Positions 15,451-24,450 of a stretch of DNA of 64,000 nucleotides are shown here, in pieces (position 1 is the stretch's first letter; the number at the start of each line of letters is the position of its first letter). Source of the stretch: Synechococcus sp. WH 5701 (GTDB lineage Bacteria > Cyanobacteriota > Cyanobacteriia > PCC-6307 > Cyanobiaceae); assembly GCF_000153045.1 (NCBI RefSeq), contig NZ_CH724159.1:957823-1021822 (forward strand), given 5' to 3'. A program made the position numbers and the translations under genes. The notes beneath the pieces were generated by a model. The model did no database searches, was not told the DNA's origin, and worked only from the letters and a program-made list of their open reading frames with translations.

Positions 15451-16281
15451 TCAGGCATCGAGGGCCCGGCGAAGGTCGGCGATGAATCGGGCGGCGGCGG
15501 GGGCTGGATCCAAGCCCTGCTGATGGGCCGCCGCCATCACCTTCACCAGGGCGCTGCCCACGATCGCTCCATCGGCACCCCAGTCGCGCACCTGACGGGC
15601 CTGTTCGGGACCCGAAATGCCGAAGCCCACCGCCACCGGTCTGGGCCCCAGGCCCTTGAGTTGTTGCACCAGATCGCCCACCCGGCTCTCCAGGTTCGTG
15701 CGTACACCGGTGACCCCCGTGACGCTCACCAGGTAGGTGAATCCACGGCTGGCCTCAGCAATCCTCGCCATCCGCTCGACGGGAGTGGTGGGGGCCACCA
15801 GCAGCACCAGATCGAGGCCGTGGCTGGTGGCGATGGGCGAGAGACGCTCTGCCTCCTCCAGGGGCAGGTCGGGTACCACCAGACCTGCGGCACCGGCGGC
15901 GGCGGCCTCGCGGCAGAACGTCTCGAGCCCGCGGTTGAGCAGCGGGTTGGTGTACGTGAAAAGCACCACGGGCAGCGTCAGCTCACCCTTCAGGCTGGCG
16001 AGCATCTCCAGCACAGCAGTGGGGGTGGTGCCGGCGGCGAGGGCCCGGCTGGCGGCGGCCTGAATCACCGGCCCGTCCGCCAGGGGATCGCTGTAGGGGA
16101 TACCGAGCTCGATCAGATCGCTTCCCTCGGCCTCCAGGGCCAGCAGGGTGGCGCGGGTGGTGGAGAGGTCGGGATCGCCCGCCATCAGGAACGGCATCAG
16201 GGCGCAGCGCCCCTGCTGTTTGAGCCCAGCGAAGCTTCGCTGGATCGGGGTGCTGGCGAGGGTGGCGGGAGCGGCGCTCAT
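15451..16281 (-). CDS. trpA: Tryptophan synthase alpha chain
   Basis: A 276-residue TIM-barrel enzyme that cleaves indole-3-glycerol phosphate. The catalytic Glu and Asp are in [20 protein letters not shown]; the phosphate loop is [10 protein letters not shown], and VVPDLPLEE and SVTGVTGVR are family marks. ATG 16281 gives the usual N-terminus; the longer frame has no support. trpA follows DUF3007 and ndhL in the conserved cyanobacterial order. Confidence 0.96.
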   Translation of the reverse strand: MSAAPATLASTPIQRSFAGLKQQGRCALMPFLMAGDPDLSTTRATLLALEAEGSDLIELGIPYSDPLADGPVIQAAASRALAAGTTPTAVLEMLASLKGELTLPVVLFTYTNPLLNRGLETFCREAAAAGAAGLVVPDLPLEEAERLSPIATSHGLDLVLLVAPTTPVERMARIAEASRGFTYLVSVTGVTGVRTNLESRVGDLVQQLKGLGPRPVAVGFGISGPEQARQVRDWGADGAIVGSALVKVMAAAHQQGLDPAPAAARFIADLRRALDA

Positions 16282-16324
16282 CGGGGCCGTTGGGCGAAGG
16301 CAGGCATGCTCCGAGCCTATGGGG

Positions 16325-16660
16325 TCAGGCTGCGGCGTCGTCCTGCCACTGGCCGATCTCCCGCAACAACTTCTCCTGCTCTGCAGGGCTGAGGGCATCG
16401 AATTCCTTTTGCAGCTCTTCGGTGGTGAGGGCATCGAAGGCGGCGCGGTAGCGGCGGCGCTGCTCCATGAAACTCATCTTTCCGGTGACCACCCGCAGCA
16501 GGTAGGAGCCCGTCCAGCCCATCACCAGGAGAATCAGCAGCGCTTCGGCGGCGATCCCGGCCGAAAAGCCCTCGAATCCCGCCGCCTTGAAGCCCGCATA
16601 GCCGAGGCCTCCGGCCAGGAACACCCCCAGCCCGATCAGCAGTGCCTGGCCCCGGTTCAT
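16325..16660 (-). CDS. DUF3007 family protein
   Basis: A 111-residue protein with two membrane segments ([18 protein letters not shown] and [18 protein letters not shown]), then a charged helix with [20 protein letters not shown]. This is the cyanobacterial/plastid DUF3007 family, of unknown function, typically encoded between ndhL and trpA as here. It overlaps ndhL by four bases. Confidence 0.88.
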   Translation of the reverse strand: MNRGQALLIGLGVFLAGGLGYAGFKAAGFEGFSAGIAAEALLILLVMGWTGSYLLRVVTGKMSFMEQRRRYRAAFDALTTEELQKEFDALSPAEQEKLLREIGQWQDDAAA

Positions 16661-16893
16661 TCCCCCTGACCCGCCATGCGCAGATTCAGGAAGGGGGCGA
16701 ACAGGATCAGGCCGGGGAAGAACAGAAACACCAGGCCGTAGACCGCCGTGCGCTCGATCTTGCCCATCACGGTCCAGCGCTTGTGCATCCAGGCATAGAG
16801 GGCCAGGGGCACAACCACGAGGTAGGCGCCAGCAAGCACCAGATAAGCGCCCAGCACCAGCAGAGTTTCAGAGGAGATCGACCCCAGATCCAT
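16657..16893 (-). CDS. ndhL: NAD(P)H-quinone oxidoreductase subunit L
   Basis: A 78-residue protein with two transmembrane helices and the NdhL signature [20 protein letters not shown] followed by [17 protein letters not shown]. NdhL is a cyanobacteria-specific subunit of NDH-1 in thylakoids, needed for CO2 uptake and cyclic electron flow. The ATG at 16893 matches the family length; the open frame extends 19 codons further. It is the first gene of the minus-strand run to feoB. Confidence 0.93.
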   Translation of the reverse strand: MDLGSISSETLLVLGAYLVLAGAYLVVVPLALYAWMHKRWTVMGKIERTAVYGLVFLFFPGLILFAPFLNLRMAGQGE

Positions 16894-16968
16894 CGTTATG
16901 GAGCTGAGCAACCCAGGGAGCGGCACAACCGTGGAGGCAAGGTGACGCAAATCTAGGATCCCTGGGTC

Positions 16969-17052
16969 GGGGGCATGGCGGAATTGGTAGACGCAGCGGA
17001 CTTAAAATCCGCAGGCCGCAAGGCTGTGGGGGTTCAAGTCCCCCTGCCCCCA
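16969..17052 (+). tRNA. trnL-UAA: tRNA-Leu (anticodon UAA)
   Basis: An 84-base tRNA. The acceptor GGGGGCA (16969-16975) pairs with TGCCCCC (17045-17051), with discriminator A. The anticodon stem GCGGA/TCCGC flanks the loop CTTAAAA, giving anticodon UAA (17003-17005). A long variable arm and GGTTCAAGTCC T-arm are present, and 3' CCA is not encoded. In many cyanobacteria this gene carries a group I intron in the anticodon; here it is uninterrupted. Confidence 0.95.
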
Positions 17053-17073
17053 TCGCCTCAGCGGCTTCTGGGT

Positions 17074-17592
17074 GTGCTGGTCGCCGGGCTGGCTGCTGTG
17101 GTGCTGATCAGCCCAGCCGGCAGCCAGGCGCCCGGGGCGGCGAGCTCTTCTGACCAGCGGTTGGCTGCAGAACTGTCCCGCCGCTACGAGTTCCTGAAGC
17201 AGCGCCACCTCTCCGGCGTGCCGGAGATCAGCGTGGCCGAGTGGTTGAGCCGCCCCAGGGGCCAGAGCGCCGTGCTGGTCGACGTGCGCGAGCCCGAGGA
17301 GCAGCGGGTGTCGATGCTGCCGGGTGCCATCACCCAGCAGCAGTTTGAGCTCAGCGGGGATCGCTACCGGGGAGTGCTCGTGGTGCCCTATTGCACCATC
17401 GGGCTGCGCAGTGGCCTCTATGCCCGTGAGCTGCAGGCTCAGGGGTATCGGGTGCGGAATCTGGCCGGAAGCGCCCTGGCCTGGGCCCATGCCGGTCGTC
17501 CCTTCAGCTCAGCTGGGCGCCCCAGCCAGCGCATGCATGTATTCGGGGCGGATTGGAATCTGCTACCCAGTGGCTATGAGGGGGTGCTCTGA
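17074..17592 (+). CDS. Rhodanese-domain protein, membrane-anchored
   Basis: A 172-residue protein. The start GTG at 17074 gives an N-terminal hydrophobic segment, suggesting export or anchoring. The rhodanese domain has VLVDVREPEEQRVSMLPGA and the active-site loop YCTIGLRSG with the catalytic Cys. Such domains move sulfane sulfur or sense it. Any start further upstream would read through the tRNA (residues such as ADLKSAGRK) and is wrong. It lies 22 bases after the tRNA. Confidence 0.82.
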   Translation: MLVAGLAAVVLISPAGSQAPGAASSSDQRLAAELSRRYEFLKQRHLSGVPEISVAEWLSRPRGQSAVLVDVREPEEQRVSMLPGAITQQQFELSGDRYRGVLVVPYCTIGLRSGLYARELQAQGYRVRNLAGSALAWAHAGRPFSSAGRPSQRMHVFGADWNLLPSGYEGVL

Positions 17593-17609
17593 GCTCTTGG
17601 GTTAAGAGT

Positions 17610-18227
17610 TCAGGGTGCTGGCTTGGTGTCTGGCTTAGTAGCCGGCTTGGTGGCCGGCTTGGTGGAGGCGGGGCTGGCTTTTGGCTTGGCGACAGCGCCG
17701 GGCTGGGCCGGTGCATCTGTGGCGGCGTTGGGCACTGGCCGGGCGTTGGCGCAGAGATTGGCCACCATCTGGTCTTCGCCGCCCGTGGCTGCCGATTCGC
17801 CCAGGCTCAGCGGCAGCCGCCACGACTCCCACTGGGCATCGGCGACCTGGCGGCTGATGCGCAGGCTGGGGCAGAAGACCGCCACATTGCCGGTGATCGG
17901 TGGATCACCGCAGCGGTAGCTGGTGGTGCGAACACCTTTTGCGCTCAAGCGCCAGGCAGTCCAGTCGTACTGGCAGGCCCCGAAGCTGCGCCAGCGGGGG
18001 GCCTTCAGCTTGCGGATCTGCTCGAGCAGCTCCTTCTCCTTAGCGGTCGGAGCATCAGCAGCCTCGGCAGCGGGGGCTTTGGCCGGCGTGGCCGGAACTG
18101 GGATATCCGCTGCTTCTTCCTTTTGCGGCGCCCCGTCCTGGGCCAGGGCACGGCTATTCCCCAGGCCTGGGAAAGCCAGCACGGCCAGGAGTAGGGCGCT
18201 GATCCAGCTGGGCGCTCCGAGTTTCAT
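17610..18227 (-). CDS. Hypothetical exported protein with KPAT-rich tail
   Basis: A 205-residue protein with an N-terminal signal (SALLLAVLAFPGLG, cleavage near ALAQ), an Ala/Pro-rich linker and a folded middle with FGACQYDWTAWRL, TTSYRCGDPP and VAVFCPSLRI, i.e. several Cys. The tail has three KPATKP-like repeats, and the DNA shows short repeats at about 17615-17670. I do not recognise the family. ATG 18227 follows the longer frame by 14 codons. Confidence 0.7.
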   Translation of the reverse strand: MKLGAPSWISALLLAVLAFPGLGNSRALAQDGAPQKEEAADIPVPATPAKAPAAEAADAPTAKEKELLEQIRKLKAPRWRSFGACQYDWTAWRLSAKGVRTTSYRCGDPPITGNVAVFCPSLRISRQVADAQWESWRLPLSLGESAATGGEDQMVANLCANARPVPNAATDAPAQPGAVAKPKASPASTKPATKPATKPDTKPAP

Positions 18228-18302
18228 CCGTTCAGGGCTGAGGTCACGACCATCAGCCTGTAACAGCATGGGCGGGCTGACAAGCCGGATGTTGAGGGCA
18301 AA

Positions 18303-18542
18303 CTATTTTGACTCCTTCTTCTGCAGATGCTCACGCCGCAACAGGGTGAAGAGATAATCGGGCGCCTTGTACATGCTCGGCAGGCAATTGTGCAGAGTCT
18401 CCAGGCGACTCCAGCACACGGTCCGTTGAATTTCCTGGGAGGTTCTCTCCTCCATGATCAACATTTTCATGGCTTTGCAATAGAGGTGGTAGTTCGCCTC
18501 AAGCTCGCCGACCGTCAGGGAGGCTGCTTCAGTCATGGCCAT
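18303..18542 (-). CDS. DUF3136 family small protein (copy 2)
   Basis: A 79-residue (or 77 from ATG 18536) protein: LTVGELEANYHLYCKAMKML, VCWSRLETLHNCLPSMYKAP and a Lys-rich end. It is paralogous to the protein at 10520-10753. It is slightly less GC-rich than its surroundings. Upstream lies a 120-base gap before the small ORF at 18664. Function unknown. Confidence 0.8.
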   Translation of the reverse strand: MAMTEAASLTVGELEANYHLYCKAMKMLIMEERTSQEIQRTVCWSRLETLHNCLPSMYKAPDYLFTLLRREHLQKKESK

Positions 18543-18663
18543 TCGGAACCGGTTGTTTCAGGGGGATTGGATCGTTTGGATCCTGGTCTAGACACGGGGT
18601 CGATCAGAGCTTCCGTGGGCCAAAATCGATTCGGCATTCAACGGCTCACGGATACGAACCACC

Positions 18664-18822
18664 CTAAACCTCCAGTGGGGCTGTGTGCTCGCTGGCCTCG
18701 GCCCAGTACCCGTCAGGGTCAAGGCGGAACCTCCACTGGCGAGCCTGCGTCAAAGGGGTGGATGAGCAAGCAGCCAATGTTTGAAAGATATCGTCACCGG
18801 AGTTAGCCGAAATCCTCTCCAT
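18664..18822 (-). CDS. Possible small protein (52 residues)
   Basis: An uninterrupted minus-strand frame starting ATG 18822 with TTAGGA just ahead. The C-terminal part RQWRFRLDPDGYWAEASEH has a natural composition and G/C-ending codons. No family recognised and no membrane segment. It lies in an otherwise empty 350-base gap between two genes. Codon use in the N-terminal half is weaker, so the call is tentative. Confidence 0.4.
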   Translation of the reverse strand: MERISANSGDDIFQTLAACSSTPLTQARQWRFRLDPDGYWAEASEHTAPLEV

Positions 18823-18895
18823 TCCTAAGGGGAAATACCTAGATAGGCGCGTTTCGGCCTTCTTTGCCAGAATTGGGGCCCTAATCAGCACAGCC

Positions 18896-19303
18896 ATGGA
18901 ACTGAGCGACGAGCGCTGCGTGCCCTGCCGCGATGGCGCCCCCACCCTCACAAGCGAGGATCTGGAGACACTGCTGCCCAACCTGGACGGCTGGCAGGTG
19001 GTGGACCACCACCATTTCCACAAGCTCTGGTCGTTTCCCGATTTTCAATCGGCACTCGACTGGATCAACCGTGCAGGAGCGGTCTGTGAGGAGGCAGGTC
19101 ACCATGCCGATTTCTCCCTGGGATGGGGCCGCGCTGAGGCCGTGATCTACACCCACAAAGTGGATGGACTCACCCGGGCGGATGCGGTTCTGGCTGCCAA
19201 GCTCGATGCCATCGGTGCAACGCCGGCCACCTCCAACGGGGACTATGCCGCTGCTTCGCCGGGTTCTGGCTCCGAGTCGGAGGCCTTGAGTTCGATGGTG
19301 TAG
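18896..19303 (+). CDS. Pterin-4a-carbinolamine dehydratase
   Basis: A 135-residue protein of the PCD/DCoH family. The core, about residues 15-105, has LLPNLDGWQVVDHHHFHKLW, the catalytic EEAGHHADFSLGWGRAEAVI (His-His) and YTHKVDGLTRAD. PCD recycles pterin cofactors; in cyanobacteria similar proteins have been linked to Rubisco assembly (alpha-carboxysome loci) or to phenylalanine hydroxylase, neither visible here. A 28-residue Ser/Gly-rich tail goes beyond the normal end and overlaps the convergent transglutaminase gene by 61 bases. Confidence 0.88.
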   Translation: MELSDERCVPCRDGAPTLTSEDLETLLPNLDGWQVVDHHHFHKLWSFPDFQSALDWINRAGAVCEEAGHHADFSLGWGRAEAVIYTHKVDGLTRADAVLAAKLDAIGATPATSNGDYAAASPGSGSESEALSSMV

Positions 19304-20136
19304 CTCAGCTGGGAGCTCACGTCGGTGCCCCGGTAGGTACCGGTGGTGGGAGCAGCCATCAGGTGGTCGGGCGATGCCGCCAGGGCGACATGGCCATCGG
19401 CCACTGCCAGTCCCAGGCTGGGGTCGTAGCCGCGCCAGCCACCTCCCGGCAGGTACACCTCGGCCCAGGCGTGGAGTTCGTGCTCGCTCACCTCCGGTGG
19501 GTGATGCATGGAATAGCCGCTCACAAATCGTGCCGCCAGACCCTGGCTGCGGCAGGCCGTCACGTAGAGCATCGCCGTGTCACGGCAGGCTCCGCAGCGG
19601 CTGGAAAGGGTGTCCTCCGGGCTGAGCGGTTCACCGTCGAGGCGGCCGATGTGGTGAAAGCCGTGGTGAATGTCGTCGGCCAGACGCATCAGGAAATCAG
19701 GGGTGGAGTGCTCCACCTGGGCGGCAATCCCCGCCGCCCAGATGCCCACAGGGCTGAAGCCGGGATCGCAGGACCCTGAGGTGGAGCGGCTGGGCGCCAG
19801 GGAGACCGCTTCAGCGGCGGGGTAGGCCGCCGGCAGCCGCTGGGCTGGCGGGTGGGTGAGGATCCAGTCGAAAGGATTGCAGCGCAGGGTTTTCACCACC
19901 GAGCTCACCTGCAGGTGCAGGTGCTCACGTTTATCGCTGAACCAGAGCACCCTGGCGTCGGTGCCATCGGGCTCGATGATCAGGCTGTGACCAGCCGGAG
20001 CCTCCGTCACGGTCAGTTCATGGGAGATCAACCGCTGGGTCACGTCCTGGCGTGGACTGAGCCGTACGGTCATCGGCTCAAGGAAGACCGGCCGCTCATA
20101 GCGGAACCGGATGGAATGGTGGATCTCGAACAGCAT
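19243..20136 (-). CDS. Bacterial transglutaminase-like protein
   Basis: A 297-residue protein. An N-terminal beta-rich domain (IHHSIRFRYERPVFLEPMTVRL) precedes the transglutaminase core with the catalytic triad: Cys in SRCGACRD, His in HELHAWAEVYLPG and Asp in WRGYDPSLG. Cyanobacterial members are thought to act as proteases or cross-linking enzymes, commonly near ATP-grasp or alpha-E proteins; none of these is beside it here. No clear signal peptide. ATG 20136. Confidence 0.88.
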   Translation of the reverse strand: MLFEIHHSIRFRYERPVFLEPMTVRLSPRQDVTQRLISHELTVTEAPAGHSLIIEPDGTDARVLWFSDKREHLHLQVSSVVKTLRCNPFDWILTHPPAQRLPAAYPAAEAVSLAPSRSTSGSCDPGFSPVGIWAAGIAAQVEHSTPDFLMRLADDIHHGFHHIGRLDGEPLSPEDTLSSRCGACRDTAMLYVTACRSQGLAARFVSGYSMHHPPEVSEHELHAWAEVYLPGGGWRGYDPSLGLAVADGHVALAASPDHLMAAPTTGTYRGTDVSSQLSYTIELKASDSEPEPGEAAA

Positions 20137-20213
20137 GCCGGTGATTGCGCGGGCTGAGGAAATCCGCGCCGTTGTGGATGTTGCCAGCCCGAGGCCGGAT
20201 TCTGCTGTTTGGA

Positions 20214-20357
20214 TCAGCGGCGGCCGAGCAGGTCCTCCCAGCTCGGGGGGGCCTGGTGCTTGGACCCTGGGGCCTTGAGGCCGCTGCGCTTGCTGGCGGC
20301 ACGCCTGAAGGAGCGGTCAGCAGAAGAAATGCCCGCTGGGGAAATGGTGATGGTCAT
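20214..20357 (-). CDS. Possible small basic protein (47 residues)
   Basis: A minus-strand frame from ATG 20357 to TGA at 20214. It encodes a Ser/Lys/Arg-rich peptide ending PPSWEDLLGRR, which looks like a short linear motif rather than noise. No Shine-Dalgarno is obvious. It lies 77 bases upstream of the transglutaminase start, same strand. Conservation in other Cyanobium-type genomes would be the only proof. Confidence 0.4.
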   Translation of the reverse strand: MTITISPAGISSADRSFRRAASKRSGLKAPGSKHQAPPSWEDLLGRR

Positions 20358-20587
20358 GGGGAAACAGGTGTGATCTGGATATGGTTTCTGCACCGGGCGC
20401 CATACGCAGATCCTGAATGGACCGTCGGTGCGGATGGCGTTGGGAACCTGATGGCCGCCCCAGGAAGCGAAGGAGCTGGCGCGGTGCTGGATCAGGCACT
20501 GTGCGAGCTGCGCGGCTCGCCGGCTTCAGCCTGACCTGGGAACTGTAACTCCGTGCGGCAGACAACCGCTGACCCGGTTGCATGCCG

Positions 20588-21601
20588 TCATGACCTGAGC
20601 AAGGAGGCGATCTGGTTGCGGCCGTTGGTCTTGGCCAGTTCCAGAGCCCTCTCGGCCCGCTGCACCAGGTCGCCGAAGCTGGTGTCGTCGTGGGCGAGTG
20701 CTGACACTCCACCGCTGATGCTCAGTTGGTAGCCGGAGTGGGAGAACACGCCACTCATCCGGCTGGTGGCGTCGCGGATCTGCTCAGCCAGCTGCAGGGC
20801 CGCCTCGCCCCCCCGGCCGATCAGCAGGATCACGAACTCCTCATCACCGAGGCGGGCGATGAAATCCTGCTCGCGTAGAAAACCCTTGCAGAGGCGACTG
20901 AAATCAAGCAAGACCTGGTCGCCGGCGGGATGTCCCCAGCGGTTGTTGATCTGACGAAAGTTGTCGATGTCGAGGCAGATCAGGGCCATGGGTTCAGCGG
21001 CGCCGCGGGCCTGCTCCATCTCCCGTTGCCCCACGCTGAAGAGCGCGCCGCGGTTGGAGAGCCCCGTCACGGGGCAGAGGCTGGAATCATGGCGCCATTC
21101 GATTTCGCGCATCACCAGGTCGGCAAGCATTCGCAACTGCTGCTTCTGCTCCGGGCTGAACTCCCTGGGTTTCTGATCGATCACGCAAAGCGTGCCCAGG
21201 TTGTGGCCATCTTTGGTGCGCAGGGGAGCCCCGGCGTAGAAGCGGATGCCAGGCGGGGAGAGCACGAGAGGGTTGCTGCTGAAGCGTTCGTCCTGAAGGG
21301 CATCGGGCACCACCATCACCTCGTCAGTGGCGATGGTGTGTGCGCAGAAGGCCACCTCCCGCGGGGTCTCGCTCACCTCCAGCCCCTCCCGTGAGAGGAA
21401 CCACTGACGGTCGTGATCCACCAGGGAGATCAGGGCGATGGGCATGTCGAAAATGGCGCTCGCCAACTTGGCGATCCGATCGAAATGGTGATCGCCGGCG
21501 TGATCAAGCAGTTGATGGCGCTGCAGTTCCCGCAGGCGCAGGGCTTCATCGGCGGGAACCGGGTAGGAGCGGGCCGTTCGATCGCCTGAGGTCTCGTTCA
21601 T
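20588..21601 (-). CDS. GAF-GGDEF protein, putative diguanylate cyclase with GDEEF site
   Basis: A 337-residue soluble protein. The GAF domain (about residues 30-155) contains PIALISLVDHDRQWFLSREG, FCAHTI and FYAGAPLRTKDGHNLGTLCV. The GGDEF domain (about 170-337) has ICLDIDNFRQINNRWGHPAGD and the signature RLGDEEF, in which the second Gly of GGDEF is Asp. The inhibitory RxxD motif (REQD) sits five residues before it. Typical proteins make cyclic di-GMP; the altered signature leaves activity open. ATG 21601 is preferred over 21622. It is transcribed away from the sdh operon. Confidence 0.88.
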   Translation of the reverse strand: MNETSGDRTARSYPVPADEALRLRELQRHQLLDHAGDHHFDRIAKLASAIFDMPIALISLVDHDRQWFLSREGLEVSETPREVAFCAHTIATDEVMVVPDALQDERFSSNPLVLSPPGIRFYAGAPLRTKDGHNLGTLCVIDQKPREFSPEQKQQLRMLADLVMREIEWRHDSSLCPVTGLSNRGALFSVGQREMEQARGAAEPMALICLDIDNFRQINNRWGHPAGDQVLLDFSRLCKGFLREQDFIARLGDEEFVILLIGRGGEAALQLAEQIRDATSRMSGVFSHSGYQLSISGGVSALAHDDTSFGDLVQRAERALELAKTNGRNQIASLLRS

Positions 21602-21907
21602 GTCGTCTGCATCTGCCCACAACCCTCATTGCAATGTAGGCAGAGCCGATACGCCGGGTTGTTCCGGGACCGTCGCACACATCCCGCACCCGCTCCCCCA
21701 ACGAAATCAGCAAGGTTTCATCCGGCAGCCAGGACAGGCCCCAACGGGGCTCAAGGCCGCGCACCAGCAGCGTGCGGCTGCTCAGCTCGGGCTCCGTGGT
21801 CTTGGCCTCAGGCCTTGCCCAGGAGCAGATGGGACCTTGCGGAACCTCCGGCCTGCTTCGTTATGATCAGTCGTGGGTATTGCGTGGGTTGGAGCTCAGG
21901 CACGGGC

Positions 21908-22540
21908 ATGACCCAGGCGATTCCTATCACGGCAACGATTCTGATCCTGTTCGTCCTGGCCCATGGGCTGGGGGCTGCTCTGGCTTTGCTCGATCCGGCG
22001 GCCTTTGAGAACTACGCCACAGCCTTGCATCACGCTCCCTGGTTGCCGCCCCTGGAGCTCACCCTGGCGCTGGCCGCACTCACCCACCTGGCACTCACGC
22101 TCCAGCGGGTGGTCGCCAACCGCCGGGCCCGGGGTGTGGTTCCCTACGGCCAATGGCGCAGCCGGCGTCTCCAGCCCCTGGCAGCCCTGGCTGGTCGCCT
22201 GGCTCCCGCCAGTGGCGCAGTGCTGCTGCTGTTCCTGGCTGTCCACCTGGGGCAGCTGCGCTGGCCCAGGCCAGGGGATGGTCTTGAGCGGCAGACTCTT
22301 TTGCTGGCGCTCACTTCTCCCTGGATCCTTGTGCTCTACGTCCTGGGGGGAGTGGCCCTGGGCCTGCATCTGCTTCATGGCGCTGAGAGCCTGACCCGCA
22401 GCCTGGGCTGGCTGGATGAGACCAACGCCACGGGGCTGCGCCTGGCCAGTCGTGCCTTGGCGGCCCTCATCGGCGGCGGCTTTGCCTTGCTGCCACTGGC
22501 GCTGCGGGCCACAGGCGCCCTGGCGGGGGCTGGGCTCTGA
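21908..22540 (+). CDS. sdhC: Succinate dehydrogenase membrane subunit (cytochrome b558-like)
   Basis: A 210-residue protein with five hydrophobic segments, as in the single diheme anchor of Bacillus-type complex II. His residues at 19, 60, 113, 154 and 157 are suitably placed for heme ligation ([29 protein letters not shown]). The motif [16 protein letters not shown] is typical. ATG 21908 was chosen; the frame is open further upstream but without support. The stop overlaps sdhA as TGATG. It would pass electrons from succinate oxidation to quinone. Confidence 0.85.
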   Translation: MTQAIPITATILILFVLAHGLGAALALLDPAAFENYATALHHAPWLPPLELTLALAALTHLALTLQRVVANRRARGVVPYGQWRSRRLQPLAALAGRLAPASGAVLLLFLAVHLGQLRWPRPGDGLERQTLLLALTSPWILVLYVLGGVALGLHLLHGAESLTRSLGWLDETNATGLRLASRALAALIGGGFALLPLALRATGALAGAGL

Positions 22541-24450
22541 TGCGGCTCGATTCCCAGCTGCCGACGGGCCCGGTGGCTGTCGCCTGGAGCCGGCGCCGTC
22601 AGGAGTTGCCACTGATTGCGCCCGCCAACCGGCGCCAGTACCGGGTGCTGGTGGTGGGCAGTGGCCTGGCGGGCGCATCCGCCGCTGCCAGCCTGGCCGA
22701 GCAGGGCTATCGAGTGAGGTTGCTGACTTACCACGACAGCCCCAGACGGGCCCATTCCGTCGCGGCCCAGGGGGGCATCAACGCCGCCCGCAACTATCAG
22801 AACGACGGAGACAGCGTTGAGCGGTTGTTCCGCGACACCGTGCGCGGCGGTGATTTCCGTGCCCGTGAGGCAGGCTGTCACCGGCTGGCGGAGATCAGCG
22901 GTTCGATCATCGACCAGTGCGTGGCCCTGGGGGTGCCCTTCGCCCGGGAGTACGGCGGCACCCTCTCCAACCGCAGCTTCGGTGGCTCCCAGGTGAGCCG
23001 CACCTTCTACGCCCGCGGCCAGACGGGCCAGCAGCTCCTCTACGGCGTGGTCCAGGCGCTGTTGCGGCAGGTGGAGGCCGGACGGGTGGAGCTCTGTCCC
23101 CAGCGGGACCTGCTTGATCTGATCACCCTTGATGGTGTGGCCCGTGGCGCCATCTGCCGCCACCGGCTCAGCGGTGCCCTCGAGACCCACACGGCCCATG
23201 CCGTGCTGCTGGCCAGTGGTGGTTACAGCAACGTGTTCCACCGCTCAACCAACGCGGTGCGCTCCAACGCCAGCGCCCTCTGGCGCGCCCACCGTCGCGG
23301 CGCCCTGATGGCGAACCCCTGCTTCACCCAGATCCACCCCACCTGCATTCCCAGCGGTGATCCCGACCAGAGCAAGCTCACCTTGATGAGCGAGAGCCTG
23401 CGCAACGACGGGCGGGTCTGGCTGCCGCGGCGGCCTGGGGACCACCGCCCCCCCGATCAGGTGCCGGAGGCAGAGCGTGATTACTTCCTCGAGCGGCTCT
23501 ATCCCAGCTACGGGAACATGGTTCCCCGCGACGTGGCCTCCAGGCGCGCCCGCGAGCTCTGTGTGGCCGGTCATGGGGTGGGGCCCGCCGGCCGCTCGAT
23601 CTATCTGGATTTCGACGAGGCGATCGAGCGCGAAGGCCGCGGGGTGATCGAAGCCCGCTACGGCAACCTCTTCTCCATGTACGAGCGCATCACCGGAGCC
23701 GACCCCTACAGGGAACCGATGCGCATCTACCCCGCCCCCCATTACACGATGGGTGGGCTGTGGGTGGACTACCACCTGATGAGCACGATCCCGGGGCTGT
23801 TCGTGCTTGGGGAGGCGAATTTCTCCGAGCACGGCGCCAACCGGCTCGGCGCCAGCGCCCTGATGCAGGGCCTGGCCGATGGGCTGTTCATCGCCCCGGC
23901 CACCGTGCCGGCCTGGCTGGCTGAGCATCCACACCCCGAGCTGGACCACCAACACCCCGCCTGCCGCGAGGCCGTGGAGGGGGTGCGCCAACGCATCGCT
24001 CGCCTGCGTGCCATCGCTGGCCGCCAGACGGCAGAAGACCTGCGGCGGCAGCTGGGGGCCCTTCTGATCGAGCGCTGCGGCATCAGCCGCTCGGCAGCAG
24101 GTCTGCGCTCGGGCCTGGAGGGGGTGGCGGCTCTGCGCGCCAGCTTCGATCAGGAGCTGCTGCTGCCCGACCCCGGCACCCCGCTGGATCCCGAGCTGGA
24201 GAAGGCCCTGCAGCTGGAGGATTATCTCGAGCTGGCCGACCTGATGCTGCGCGATGCCCTGGCCAGGGAGGAGTCGTGCGGGGCCCATTTCCGCGAGGAG
24301 CACCAGAGCGAGAGCGGCGAAGCCCTGCGCCGTGACGCCGAGTTCAGCCACATTGCCGCCTGGGAGTGGCGGGCTGATGGAGCACCCATGCGCCACCAGG
24401 AACCGCTGCACTTCCGCGCGATCAGCCCCACCGCCCGGAGTTATCGATGA
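22540..24450 (+). CDS. sdhA: Succinate dehydrogenase/fumarate reductase flavoprotein subunit
   Basis: A 636-residue flavoprotein. The N-terminal FAD site is [21 protein letters not shown] (residues about 37-57); [14 protein letters not shown] includes the His that binds FAD covalently. The substrate region has [12 protein letters not shown] and [10 protein letters not shown], and [11 protein letters not shown] and [14 protein letters not shown] are the downstream family motifs. The arrangement is that of the Bacteroides/Bacillus class. ATG start at 22540 coupled to sdhC, and the stop overlaps sdhB by four bases. Confidence 0.95.
   Translation: MRLDSQLPTGPVAVAWSRRRQELPLIAPANRRQYRVLVVGSGLAGASAAASLAEQGYRVRLLTYHDSPRRAHSVAAQGGINAARNYQNDGDSVERLFRDTVRGGDFRAREAGCHRLAEISGSIIDQCVALGVPFAREYGGTLSNRSFGGSQVSRTFYARGQTGQQLLYGVVQALLRQVEAGRVELCPQRDLLDLITLDGVARGAICRHRLSGALETHTAHAVLLASGGYSNVFHRSTNAVRSNASALWRAHRRGALMANPCFTQIHPTCIPSGDPDQSKLTLMSESLRNDGRVWLPRRPGDHRPPDQVPEAERDYFLERLYPSYGNMVPRDVASRRARELCVAGHGVGPAGRSIYLDFDEAIEREGRGVIEARYGNLFSMYERITGADPYREPMRIYPAPHYTMGGLWVDYHLMSTIPGLFVLGEANFSEHGANRLGASALMQGLADGLFIAPATVPAWLAEHPHPELDHQHPACREAVEGVRQRIARLRAIAGRQTAEDLRRQLGALLIERCGISRSAAGLRSGLEGVAALRASFDQELLLPDPGTPLDPELEKALQLEDYLELADLMLRDALAREESCGAHFREEHQSESGEALRRDAEFSHIAAWEWRADGAPMRHQEPLHFRAISPTARSYR

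Noticed and set aside
16975-17073. N-terminal extension of the rhodanese frame through the tRNA
   Set aside because: These codons translate the tRNA-Leu gene itself; the true start is downstream of it.
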